A stretch of 64,000 bases of DNA from Ochotona curzoniae (lineage: Eukaryota; Chordata; Mammalia; Lagomorpha; Ochotonidae): assembly GCF_017591425.1 (NCBI RefSeq), contig NW_024465655.1, forward strand, positions 2,107,501-2,171,500, written 5' to 3'. A program made the translations under genes and the position numbers. Below are positions 45,394 through 56,600 of this stretch, in pieces. Below the pieces are notes generated by a model that worked only from the letters and a program-made list of their open reading frames with translations, did not search any database and was not told the origin of the DNA. Position 1 is the stretch's first letter. Each line of letters starts with the position of its first letter.

Positions 45394-47776
45394 CCTTTGT
45401 TCTTGATTTACATATTCCTTGTTGGTTCCCACAGTCATCCTGCTTAGAATTAACTAAGTAGCCTTTTAGAAGAGCACAACTTGTTTTTAAGGATGTCTAT
45501 AATTATATCTTAAAGAAGTTAGTTGCTCCAATCTGTGAGAAATTCATCCAAGCTTAACTAAAACTGACTCCCCCCACACCCTTGGGCCAAGCCAATGTAT
45601 GCTCACTGTGTGGTAATAATCAAAATGGGTGGTCATGGAGTGTGTGGATTTGAGCACTTCGGGACAGTGTGTAAGAGCCACTGAAACTCAGTGGGCATGT
45701 GGCCAGAGGAGCAGAGCCACGTAGGCACAGCCCAGAGAAAGGCTCACGTTAATCTTTTGAAAGAACCTGTTTTATTTCTGCCACAAACTATTAGTGGGTA
45801 CAAAATCTCCACATCTCAGGATGGTTGTATTTGTGTTTACCACGTAGGCAAAGGTAACAGACATATTTGGGTGCTAACTAAATTATCACTGAACACAGAC
45901 TCAGGTTCTGGTTATTTAAAAATTGTTAATATGAAGAGAAAATATTTCATTCATTTCATAAGTACAATTCAAAGAAGATCATCATAATTCTGTCTTGGAT
46001 TCCCTCCCATTCGTGCAAAAAACATTCTTCCATATTTTTGTTCAAATGCTTTAAATTTGAACCTTGGGTCTAAGGGAAACATAAGTGTATTGTTTCCATT
46101 TTCAAAGACACGGACATGGAAGATAATCACGAAGAAAAGAGCGTGTCCCGTAACAGCAGTAACAAGGTGGTTCACGGGGAACATTCCAGAAATTGTTTTT
46201 TAATACCCCCCAAAGCAGTATTTGTGACATTCTATAATAAAAATTCAATTATTCACTGAGCAGTGGACAATGGACATATTTGCATGCATGTCCTACATTT
46301 AGGCAATTGTTCGTGCACCTAGAAGCACTTTGGCACTTGAAACATGAACTCTGCACAGGGCAAGGTTTATATGCCTTCCCTAGATTCCCTCAGCTCTTGG
46401 CATAAACCTTCAAAGGCCCTTGGACTTTCCTGGGGTATGGTAGAGTATTTTCTTACTCAGTCCATGCTCTTAAGAATCCCAGGTCAGTTTATGCTAATGA
46501 AGTTAACTCCTGGCTAACTTCAGGGTGAGGGCTGGTTGCCAGAGAAACTAACCTTATTTAAAGGATTGAAATTGTTTCGTTCCATCCATTCTCTGAACTC
46601 CTGAAAAAAGACAGGGCTGGTAATGATGCTTAATCACATGACCAAGTAGTTCCATAAAGCACACGTGCGTAAGGAAACAGATAAACATGTTGAACAGTGA
46701 GGGTCCAGGAGCTGGCTGGTTGATTGGAGGGAGGCGTTTCCCGATTCCCCATGTGCCCACCACGGTGGGGGCTGTCAGAGCCGCAGGACCCAGGTCCAAA
46801 CCTCGCAGACACAGGACAACTCGGCTTCTCCAGTGATTGGGCGAAGGGCTGAGGTGGTAAAACCCCACCATCTCAGAAGTAGCTAAGCCATCCATCTTTC
46901 CTGACACCTTGGCATTTTGCCAAGCCTGATGATTGCTCATGCTTTCTCTGGAGATATCGCATAGGTCTGGGTTTTTGCTTCTGTTTTTATAAAATGTAGC
47001 CTGATCAACAATGCACCGCATGCCTGTTTTCTTTGTTTCTCCTCTTTGCTTCTCTGGGATCATTTTAATTCCTAAATTATTGAATTATTGGCATGCAAGG
47101 TTTGCCTGACTTCCATTTGCTAGCACAAGACAAAACTGTTGCCAGAGCGAGCTTGCTGGTGAAGGGAGCACCAGCGGTTGCTCCTAGAACAGCAGTTGAC
47201 ACCCAGTGCCTGGAGAGCCGACCCCAACACCTGCCCCAACTCCAGGAGCAGGATGGGCTCTGATGGAGCCACCTGCTCTCGTATGTTCACACTACCTCCT
47301 GCTGTTCACACTACCTCCTGCTGCCTAATTTCAAACTGTGTTCTTGCTCTAGATAGGCTCACAATTAAAAATCCTATCACAGAAAAATTGAAAATTTATG
47401 AGCATAATTATCCCCACACACCTTCTGCTGTCTAGGAAGCTAATTGGGCTTTCTGTAATTTTCTGCTCAGGGTGATGATGGGTGGACAGTAGGATTATTA
47501 CAATAAATACTTACATGACAAAATAAAAATGTTGATTTCTTTTTAAAAAATAAGATTGTAGGAAATGAAGCTCTTTGCATCCACCGAATTTCCCTCTGAG
47601 AAAAAGAAGGATGATACTTAAGCTTAAAAGCAAGCTCCTAGAGCAAGTCAGAAAAGGGATGCACAAGCTCTTCACACATCTTGTCTCATTAGCAAACTAC
47701 TGATTTATGCAAGTGAAAGCTGAGAGGTTTCAGCAGAAAGAGAAAGTTGGGAAAAACTTCACTGAAACTGACACAT
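45394..47776. other. Intergenic, unassigned
   Basis: No gene was recognised. A 169-codon minus-strand frame (47063-46554) lacks any domain and family-like pattern. A short GTTCACACTACCTCCTGCT duplication lies at about 47285-47320. Confidence 0.45.
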
Positions 47777-48116
47777 TTTAAAAGGTTTATTTATTTTTAT
47801 TGGAAAGTCAGATATACAGAGAGGAAGATCCTCAATCCGCTGATTCAGAGAGGAAGATCTTCAGTCGCTGATTCACTCCCCAAGTGGCCTCAATGGCTCT
47901 AACTGAGCCAGTCTGAAGCCAGGAGTCTGGAGCCTCTGCTAGGTCTCCCATGTGGATTCAGGATCCCAAGGCTTTGGGCCATCCTCGACTGCTTTCCCAG
48001 GCCACAAACAGGGAGCTGGATGGGAAGCCGGGCCACTGGGCTACGAACCAGTGCCCATATGGGATTCTTGCGTGTGCAAGGTATGGACTTTAGCCATTAG
48101 GCTACCGCACTCTGTC
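47777..48116 (-). mobile_element. C-type SINE with an internal 29/28-bp tandem duplication
   Basis: The element is otherwise full length, but a unit starting CAGAGAGGAAGATC and ending CGCTGATT occurs twice, at 47817-47845 and 47846-47873, with small differences. The flanks give only a weak target duplication. Confidence 0.92.
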
Positions 48117-49600
48117 CAAAAGTTGACACTTTCAATACACTTCTCAAGCTTACACAGGTCTACTAACAGAGGATGGGTACTTTAGGGAAGCAATTATTCA
48201 AGCATAATAAATGCCATATTATTGATTGGTCAATGAGCAAGGGATGTGATGTGGATCCAGCAGCAATCACTGCCAAGGCAGATGTAAACATGAAAACAAG
48301 AGGCAAAAATATCAAGAGACTTTAGTGGCTAGATAGTATTGGAAAGAGACAGGCTGTAGAATCAAAGTCCATTAAACAAAATAGAACAGAACAAATTGCC
48401 CATGGAGGGAATTTAGGATTCACATTTGCTATAAGATTTGATCAAAAGGATGCAGTTTTTAATAACAACTTGAGACATTCAAAGAAACGCCAAAGAATAA
48501 ACTGTACTCAGGGAAAAGGGCTGCAGAAATGAATAGTTCCAATGGCTAGGATCAGCAAAAAATGCCCAGCAATTACTAGGTGGAAAGGGAAATTTGACAA
48601 TGTGAAAACAAATAAGGCTAGCTAGTACTCAGATTTTGCTTGCTAGTACCCTTCTCCAACAGGAAGCAGGGTTGTGGAAGTTGCACCTGGGGAAAGGGGT
48701 TTACAAGCCGAGTATGGAGTAACTTGCTGTGGCAGTGTAAGAGGATGTTCAAACCAAAACAAGAACATGGAGGTGCGACGAAGAGAGACAGGGCGCAGAC
48801 AACGCAGCTCCACGGAGACAAACCTGAACCAATGTTAGCAACAAAGTAACACAAAGAATGGCATAAATATCTATCTATCTACATCATGGTTGAAAGAATT
48901 AGGGAAAATAAAGAAAGTTGAAGAATTTACAGTTAGAGACAAACTGCCATATTGCTTAAATGTGCTCTAGTGTTTTCTTGAAGAATTGTATTCTGGAAAT
49001 TTAGAAGAAGTCATTTGGTGGTGGAGAAGCCACCCACCCCTCCCACACCGAGTGATCAAGGTTAAATATCAGTGGTACTTCACGTTCACAGCTGTGCCCT
49101 TGGTGTGATGGGATAAAAATAGCACTTAGGGCTGTGCCTTTACCCTCTAAGTCCTTAATTTCGATATATCCGTGGGAAAACACCAGATAAATTCACATTG
49201 AAGGACAGATCCAAAACACCCAATGGTGACATCACAGCCTTGTCGGGCTGATCAATATCATGTGAGGCCTAAGAGTTTATCACGGTCTAGAGGAGCCCAC
49301 GATGACCTAATCATCAAATTACTCTGGCATTCAGGCTGAGAACTTAGAGGAAAAAACTTTAGACAAAAACTGAGGAAAACACAGAACACCATGGACTTCA
49401 ATAACAATATATAGCGAGTGCTCAATAGTTGTAACAGAGATATAGACTCATCGTGGGAAAGCTGGGTTAACATACAAGGAAATGGTGCATGTTTGCAATG
49501 CTTCTATGAGCCTTCAACTGTCTCGAGTAAAATATTATTTTAAAAAATGAAACTTGGCAGAGATGAGGAAATTATAAACATTTAAATTCTAGATTTTAAG
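48117..49600. other. Intergenic, unassigned
   Basis: No gene or clear repeat was recognised. A short ATCT run lies near 48870. Confidence 0.45.
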
Positions 49601-50149
49601 ACGTATAATAGCTTGAGTAACACCTAACAGAGAATACCAATACCAATAGCAGATTTGAGTTGGTCATGTGAAGAATTCTCACTTTCTGGTTCCCAAACTA
49701 GCTATAAAGTCTGATCGATGTGTGATATTATTACATATGCATGTAGATCATTGGGATGAGAGAGAAAGTTTATAGTAAACTCTTAATATTTATTGCTAAT
49801 TGATTTTTAATTAAAGATGCCAGAAATTTATTCAACAGATGAAAGGGGAGTCTTGGGCAAATAAAAGGTCTCAAGAGCATTGAATAACCATATGTGGGGG
49901 GAAAAAGAAACACATAGAAAGAAGACAAAACAAAAGCTTAGATTCCTCGTTTCTTCGCATAGAAAAATTAATTAGAATCTCTAGGAGAAATGGAAAAGTT
50001 TACTTTTGAACGTGAGCACCCATACATGATCTTAAAGAAAAAGATAAATTGACAAATTGGAAAAGAAATGGATAAATTGGACTGCTTCAAGTTGGAACAT
50101 TTTTTTTTCAAACTATTTCACTGAAGAAATGAAAATGTAAGCTGCATTG
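49601..50149 (+). mobile_element. Ancient LINE-1 fragment (5' portion of a split copy)
   Basis: AAATTGACAAATTGG...GATAAATTGGACTGCTTCAAG near 50045-50090 matches the sense-strand layout of old mammalian L1 near the ORF2 end. It is degenerate and has no usable frame. The match resumes at about 50520, after a younger insertion. Confidence 0.55.
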
Positions 50150-50430
50150 AAATAGTTATCTCTGTGCTTGAAAAAAAGGAGGACTCCCACTGAAGTGAAG
50201 CAGCTTACTATCCCTTGACAATACGATGATACTTTGAGTCTTACAATGCCATGATGCACTTAAACAGCAGAGTGTTAAACAAGTCACTGTTACTAACGAA
50301 CTACACTATTATGATAATGTGGGGGAAAATGGTGAGAGGAGAACATGGGGAGGGAGAAGAGGAGTTCCTGTATCTACAAAACTGTATCATGGAAATAATA
50401 ACTTTTTAAAAAAAATGATATGATAGGCTA
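50150..50430 (+). mobile_element. Younger LINE-1 3' end nested in an older L1
   Basis: A purine-rich stretch (GGTGAGAGGAGAACATGGGG) is followed by AAAACTGTATCATGGAAATAAT and an A-run. This is like the complement of the other L1 3' end at 60561-60840 (AAAACTGTACTACATAATAC). It separates two parts of the ancient L1. The exact insertion limits are uncertain. Confidence 0.55.
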
Positions 50431-50519
50431 TACGTTGGAACAAATTGTTAAGGATGAATCTGATTAAAATGCTAACATTGAAGTATACTGTTTTTGACTC
50501 CATAACCAAACCAACAGCC

Positions 50520-50770
50520 TAATTATAAGGAAGTCAAAATATCTAAATGCTTTTCACTAAAGGAGACACATGAATGGCAAAACAGCAAAAGAATATGGAT
50601 CACTACCATTAGTCAGTAAGGAGATGCAAATTCAATTTTCAATGACAGATCAAGGTATGTGCACTAGAATAGCTGTAAGAAAAAAAAAAGTGGAGACACC
50701 AAATGTTGGAGATGATATGACGAGATGGGAATTTTCATGTATTCTAAGCGTAAATTGATGCAACTATTTT
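50520..50770 (+). mobile_element. Ancient LINE-1 fragment (3' portion of the split copy)
   Basis: The order CACTACCATTAGTCAGTAAGGAGATGCAAATTCAA, GTGCACTAGAATAGCTGTAAG, GGAGACACCAAATGTTGGAGATGATATGACG is the classic old L1 sequence of the ORF2 3' region. Its frame is broken. Confidence 0.75.
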
Positions 50771-50900
50771 CGCAAAGTTTAGTAATTTCCTAAAATTGTG
50801 ACATATTTACCACACACTCTAGTCGTTTGATTCCTAGTAACAGCTGAGCACATCTGCCTGAAATGTAGTAAGTGCTGAGGAGTGAACACTTGGATTCAAG

Positions 50901-51215
50901 GGCTGGCACTGGGGCTCAGCAGGGTGTCTGCTCACTGGGTGCCTGCATCCCACAGCAGAATGCTGCTACATGCCTGGCTCCTCCACTTCTGACCCAGCTA
51001 CCTGCTGATGTGCAAAGGAAGCCAGCGGATGCTGACCCATATGGGAGGGCTGTATGGAGTGAGTTCTGGGGTCCCAGCGTCAGCCCAGCTCATCCTCTGC
51101 TGCTGTGGGCACTGGGGGAGTGCAACAGTGAGAAGAAGGTCTCTCTAGCTCCCATTTTCCCCTTCTCTACTAACCCCAACCCCTAACTCAGCCTTTCAAA
51201 TATTAATGAAACAAA
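50901..51215 (+). mobile_element. Old C-type SINE, full-length layout
   Basis: GGCTGGCACTGGGGCTCAGCAGGG (head), GACCCAGCTACCTGCTGATGTGC and a 3' end CCTTTCAAATATTAATGAAA mark an older subfamily. Confidence 0.82.
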
Positions 51216-51650
51216 TCGTTGTTGTAAATGTACCCAACCAGAAGATAGTATTCAATAAGTGAAAACAAAGAGTTTTGTGAAGTCCTAAGTTAGAACATGC
51301 AAGCATGCATGTGGTAATGAGATCAGTAAAGGATATGTAAATGAGAAGTGGTACGAAAGAGTGCCTTATCTCTGAAATGCGCCACTCTTTAGCTTTTTTT
51401 ATGCATGTAATCAAAAAATGAAGTAAACCTCAGAGGACTTAAGATTTTTCCATTCTTCAAACATACGATGACAGCCTTTGCAGTTGCTTTTAAAAAGGAA
51501 ACCTTCAGCTTATGAAAACTTGAATTATTCTGAAAAGGTGTTGACTCCCACTTGCATTTGTGAAACTGGAGGTATAGTCTAGCGCCTCAACAGACTATAT
51601 ATTCTGCACACCATTCTTAGTAGAGAGTCAAGAACATTTTCATGGTTCTA
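51216..51650. other. Intergenic, unassigned
   Basis: No gene or repeat was recognised. Confidence 0.45.
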
Positions 51651-51862
51651 TCTGGGCCCTTGCAGGCTTGGATAAGGCTGAAGCCAGGAGCCTTGAGCAT
51701 CATTTGGGCCTTGCAGATGGGTATCAGGGGCCTAAATACCTGGGCATCTTTCAGACCCTTTCCCATATGCATTAGAAATGGGTGGGAAGTGGAACAGCTG
51801 TGGCTCTAACTGGCATCCAGAGAGATGCCAGCTCAACCCACTGCACTTCAGTGCCAGACCTG
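51651..51862 (-). mobile_element. Old SINE fragment
   Basis: GCTGAAGCCAGGAGCCTTGAG, GTGGGAAGTGGAACAGCTGTGG and CCACTGCACTTCAGTGCCAG match the reversed SINE body and head. The tail is lost. Confidence 0.75.
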
Positions 51863-52269
51863 GGAACACTTTTTAAGCCTGCTTAGGTACTGGCACCATT
51901 CTCTCCAACATGGATGTTTTTAATGATCTGTTTTGGCTTCTTTCTGCCATTTTTGTAATCACAACCTCTATTAGCATTTTTGATTATTTCTTGTCTCAGT
52001 GTTATTAATAGTAAAATGATGGGTACCTAGACTTACCTGAGACATAATAAAAATATTTGTTATCTTTCTCCGGATGACCCATACCTCTTGACACCGTTAT
52101 ACTTTTGCTTGTATTTTCCTGAAGGATGGGGATGAGAGAAGCCTCTTACAATATTTTGGTTAGTGAGGTTTTTCAGCCAAGAGCGCTCAGATGTGTCTGA
52201 AATTGTCTGTGGACTACACAAAATTATCAGCTTAAAAATGAGCCTTTTATAGAGTCATGGAATTTTGAA

Positions 52270-52950
52270 TTCCACCTGCCGTTGCCTTGGCAGGGGCAGA
52301 CAAAATGATTTTAGGCACCTGTGCCTAAAACCTCAGCATCTCCAAATGCTAAGGCATCTTTTTAAACTGATGGCTAAGAGGCCTCCAGCCAGGTTCAGGA
52401 TAGGGCTGGAGTTGCCAAAGGAACAAATTATGTGCTATAGAGGACTGGCACTTTCAACTCTACCCCCAACCTCTGTGGAAGGGAGGATTGGAGCAAGAGT
52501 TACTTACAGATGCCCAATGATTTCTTCAAAAGGAATTTCCATTAGAAAGTCCAGACCATGGGGTTTGGGGAGGTTCCAGGTTAGTGAACTCACCCATGTC
52601 ATAGGAGGGGATTGTAACTAACTCTGGAATGACTGAAACTTTCTTGTCTTCCAGACCTGGCTCTGTGTATCTTTTCATCTATAGCCTGTATAATAAACCA
52701 GTAAGCATAAACAAAGTGCTTTCTTGACATCTGTGAGTTCTTAGGGCAAATCATCAACTCTGTGGAATCGTGAAAACCCCCAAATCATAGCCAGATTTGA
52801 TAACAGCGTGGTGCCCTGAGGACTCACAGCCTCTAACCTAAAATGAGGGACAATTTGGCGGGACTGAGACCCTGAGGTCTAAGCTGGCTGTGGGTGGCTA
52901 GTGTCAGAGCTAGTTCTGTGCTAGTTGGCGAAGAACACACAGCTGGTACA
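52270..52950 (+). mobile_element. Ancient LTR-type repeat (ERVL/MaLR-like), family uncertain
   Basis: GGTTTGGGGAGGTTCCAGGTTAGTGAAC, CTGGCTCTGTGTATCTTTTCATC, TATAATAAACCAGTAAGC (with a poly(A) signal), GGAATCGTGAAAACCCCCAA and GGCGGGACTGAGACCCTGAGG occur in the order of a common mammalian LTR-like repeat that I recognise by sequence but cannot name with certainty. No retroviral gene remains are visible beside it. A 118-codon open frame inside it is a chance frame. Confidence 0.55.
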
Positions 52951-55269
52951 TGCAGATAACTGAAGTGCTATTTGTTGTAGAAAGCTTATACAGAGCGCGT
53001 TCGTAGAAAAATTAATTTTCCACTAAGCACCTTATATTGCTACTTTGAAGTTGGGGGAAAAAAACACAAAATACTCAAAGTATGAGCAATCCTCAAAAGA
53101 AAATGTATATCCTGATAGAATTATGCATGGGCATCAAAAATACTTTGCATTCAACCAAATTCCTCTGTTTCACATTTTTCGCAAACCTTTTGAAGTATGC
53201 TTATAAATAGCTTGTATGTAGCATATTCATTTTTGTTCCTAAAATTAGACCTCCTTTACCCTTTCAACAAATGTCCTTGGGAAGAATAAATGTTGAAGCT
53301 AGGTCATTTGAAATGTCCAATTTAGAGCCCAGCATGCTTCAATTATAGTTATAATTTATAATGTAATACACTGAAAATAACATTACACATGAAAATCATT
53401 AAAGATGCAGGCCTGCCTCTGAAGTTTAGTGTAGATCATTGTATTTTTCTGTAGTTCTCAATCTAGGTTTTACATGTATGTATATAAGTATGTATGAATA
53501 TGTATCTATAAACACATACACATTATGCATATATGTGTGTGTGCATGTATAATAGCATGCAATATTATGAGATCTACTGGAAGCCCAGGATAACTATGGC
53601 TTATATCTTGGGGAGTGGTTATTTTTTATGTGTATAAATAAGACATTTTAAAGTTTAAATACATAGTGGTAAGAAAAAATGAAGATACTCTACTCTTTTA
53701 AAATTAATTATATCTCTTCAAAAGAAATTCATAGAAAGCGGACAGGGTTTGGGGAGGTGGTACCTGTTACCGAATCACATCTCATCCAACTCAGCATCAT
53801 GAATGTACGGCTGTGCTGAAGCAGCAAGCGTCCACTCCTCCCTGTGTTGCTCTGACACAGTGCCACCCTGGACACTCGCTACACACAGGTAGGTCTGCAT
53901 CACCCAGCCCCCTTCCAGCACCATTCCCTTGGCTGTAACACGTCTTGACTTGTCTCTTGTGACTAGAGGGAAAGAAACCAAATAGAGAGTCCCCTATGGA
54001 ACTGTATCATACAATCATAACATAAATACATTTAATATAAAAAGGATAAAAGCAGCAACAAAAAACAAATGGAAGTGCATGGTTCTTCTGTGAGAAACCC
54101 AGATAGTAACAAAAGGATTCAAAAGGGATGGTTCTTCAAGATTCAGTTAGTTTCCTGTAAGTCTTGGGAGCTTGGGAAGTGGCTTTGCACGTCTCTGAGG
54201 ATGGCAATAATGAATAAGACCCTTAGCTACTGCAGGTTGTCTAGCAAAGAGCGATCTGCATCTTTAGGGTTAGGCTGTTAAGCCCCTGTTGCCATGCACC
54301 ACTGGACAATTAGAGATCTCAATAGAGGAAACCATCTCAAGGGCAGTGGAAAGATCTGGTGGCAAAGCAGGCAGGGAGTGATGGAGAAAGGGTGTGGGTC
54401 CACAAAGCAGCCATTCGGTGCGCAGGTCAGGCGTTCCAAACTCGGGTCCTCCTGTATGCATCCAGGACCGCTGATGGCAAGATGCGAAAGTCACCAGTCA
54501 AGAGCAAAAGCCAGGAGTGACCAGAGGCCAGGCCATCTCCCAGAGGCATTGTGTTTGGCCTGCTCAGTGTTTTTTAAAGAGGACACTTGGTGTAATATAT
54601 TTGAGAATTTCGTGTTTTATCACACGGACTGCCTTATTTTATTCATGTGAAATACACCTGCGTTCTAGCAAGGCTGTGGTCAGTTGGGCTGTTAGTTCTT
54701 TAGATTTCCAGGCTCCTTCCTGTCCTAATGTCACACATCCTGCTCTCTTTGCTCATGCACATGGATGGAGGCTTGTGTGTTTGTAATCTTGGCAAAGACT
54801 AAGACTTCCAAGGGTCTGCATAGCATTAGTTTGTTAATGTTCACTTAGGGGGTCCTCACAATGGCACATTTCTATCTTGCCATATTCACTGTTAAATTAG
54901 ATGCTATGTATTAAAAGACTTAATGTCTGCTATATAGCAGATAGTGAATATCTTGATTATTATAATTGCTAGGATTTCTAGAACATGAAAACATATTTAC
55001 AAAAGACTTCATTGTTTCAATGTCCATTTTACTCAAAATATGTTGAATCTGCACTTATCGGAGAGTCCCCAGAAGTCTGGCTGTGCGCAGGGACTTCTGC
55101 AAATTCCAGTGTCAGGCCCGTGTTAGTTATCAACTTACTAATGGACTGCTGACGGAAGAGGAAAGCTGACAGCCGCAGTGGAATCTTGAGAGTTCTCCTC
55201 TGGGGAATACTGTTTAAACACCCTGTCACTGTGAAGAGCACGTATAACCCTAAAATTGGTGGGGTCTCA
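52951..55269. other. Intergenic, unassigned
   Basis: No gene or clear repeat was recognised. An AT-rich stretch with ATGTATGTATAT steps lies at about 53470-53550. Confidence 0.45.
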
Positions 55270-55512
55270 GAATAATTTTTAAAATGTATTTATTTGAACA
55301 GTAGAGAGAGAGGGAGAGAGAGAGAGACTCCTCTGGGTCTCCCATTTGAGTAGCAGGGTCCCAAGGCTTTGGGCTGTCTTCGACTGCTTTCCCAGGCCAC
55401 AAGCAGGGAGCTGGGTGGGAAGTTGGGTCACCGGGATACGAACCAGTGCCCATGTGGGATCCTGGCATGTTCAAAGCCAGAACTTTAGCTGCTAGACCAG
55501 CTGGCTGGGCCC
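55270..55512 (-). mobile_element. C-type SINE with internal deletion
   Basis: The reversed tail and GA-rich part (AGAGAGAGAGGGAGAGAGAGAGAG) jump directly to CTGGGTCTCCCATTTGAG, skipping about 80 bases of the usual body. The rest continues to the head at GGCTGGGCCC. Confidence 0.87.
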
Positions 55513-56275
55513 TCCAACGCTTTTCTTTAGTTGAGGAAGGAGAGGAACTCCAAAAGGGGCCCCGCTGGAGGCACCTGACGCCTAGGTGCTGGTTGGTGGC
55601 AGAGATGGGCGGCACCATGCTTGCTGTCATAGCCCAGAGCACATGGAACCCCACACTTTTGACTTGTCAAACATGATCACGGAAGCCCAGGGCCTTTTTC
55701 TTCTGCTTCAAGTTGAACTTGAGCTGTCGCTTAAAGTGCTGTCTTTCTCACCACCCTTGAGGTGGAATTCTACAAAAGTGAAAACAGCAGCAATTGTGTT
55801 AACGTATAGGAAAACAGTCTATGAATAGGATCAGAGGGAGCTAGGAAGGAAGGTTAGATGCGGAAGTTGAGCTGGAATATTTTTTCATGACTTTTGTACA
55901 GACTCTCACATGGGAGCCAGAAGGAACAGACACTAGGATGGTCACATTGCAAGTTGACCTTGATGTGGAGGAATCGTGAAACTCCCAGAATGCCTCATGG
56001 AGGCTAAGTTCTAGCTCACTGACATTGAATTAGAGTAGCACTTGCTGCCTCGCAGAAGTTGTTGAAGCAGTGGGAATGGACTCTGTTTGACACTTGGCTT
56101 CTGGACCATGCTTGTGGTGCTGCCTTTAACTTGCTTCTTCCCTCTCCACCAAGGCAATTCTGGCCAATCATGATGCAAATCTCCAGGCATGTCCATTTAT
56201 TCTCTGAAATAAGCCCTTCTCTCACTTGTGCATTGCCTTCACGTCCAGGCTTTGAGTTACCATTTTATGATTATT
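55513..56275. other. Intergenic, unassigned
   Basis: No gene or repeat was recognised. Confidence 0.45.
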
Positions 56276-56600
56276 TTGAAGGTTTCTTTATCTTTATTGG
56301 AAAGGCAGATTTACAGAGAAGGAGAGATAGAGAGAAAGTTTTTCTTTTCCATCTGCTGATTCACTTCCTAAGTGGCCATGACAGAGCTGATCTGAAGCTA
56401 GGTGCCAGGAATTTCTTCTGGCGTTCTCATGTAGATACAGAGCCCTTTGCAAAGGTCTGGGTCATCCTCTACTTCTCTCCCAGGCCATAAGCAGGGAGTT
56501 GGATGAGAAATGGAGCAGTTGGTGCAGGAACTGGCACCAACAGGGGATCCCGATGCTTGAAAGGCATGGATTTAGCCACTAGGCTATTGCACTGTGCCTA
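56276..56600 (-). mobile_element. C-type SINE, older, full length
   Basis: ATCTTTATTGGAAAGGCAGATTTACAG begins the reversed element. GCCACTAGGCTATTGCACTGTGCC ends it. Divergence is moderate and the flanks are not clearly duplicated. Confidence 0.9.

Noticed and set aside
46554..47063. 169-codon minus-strand frame
   Set aside because: No domain, no promoter or splice context, and composition like its non-coding flanks.
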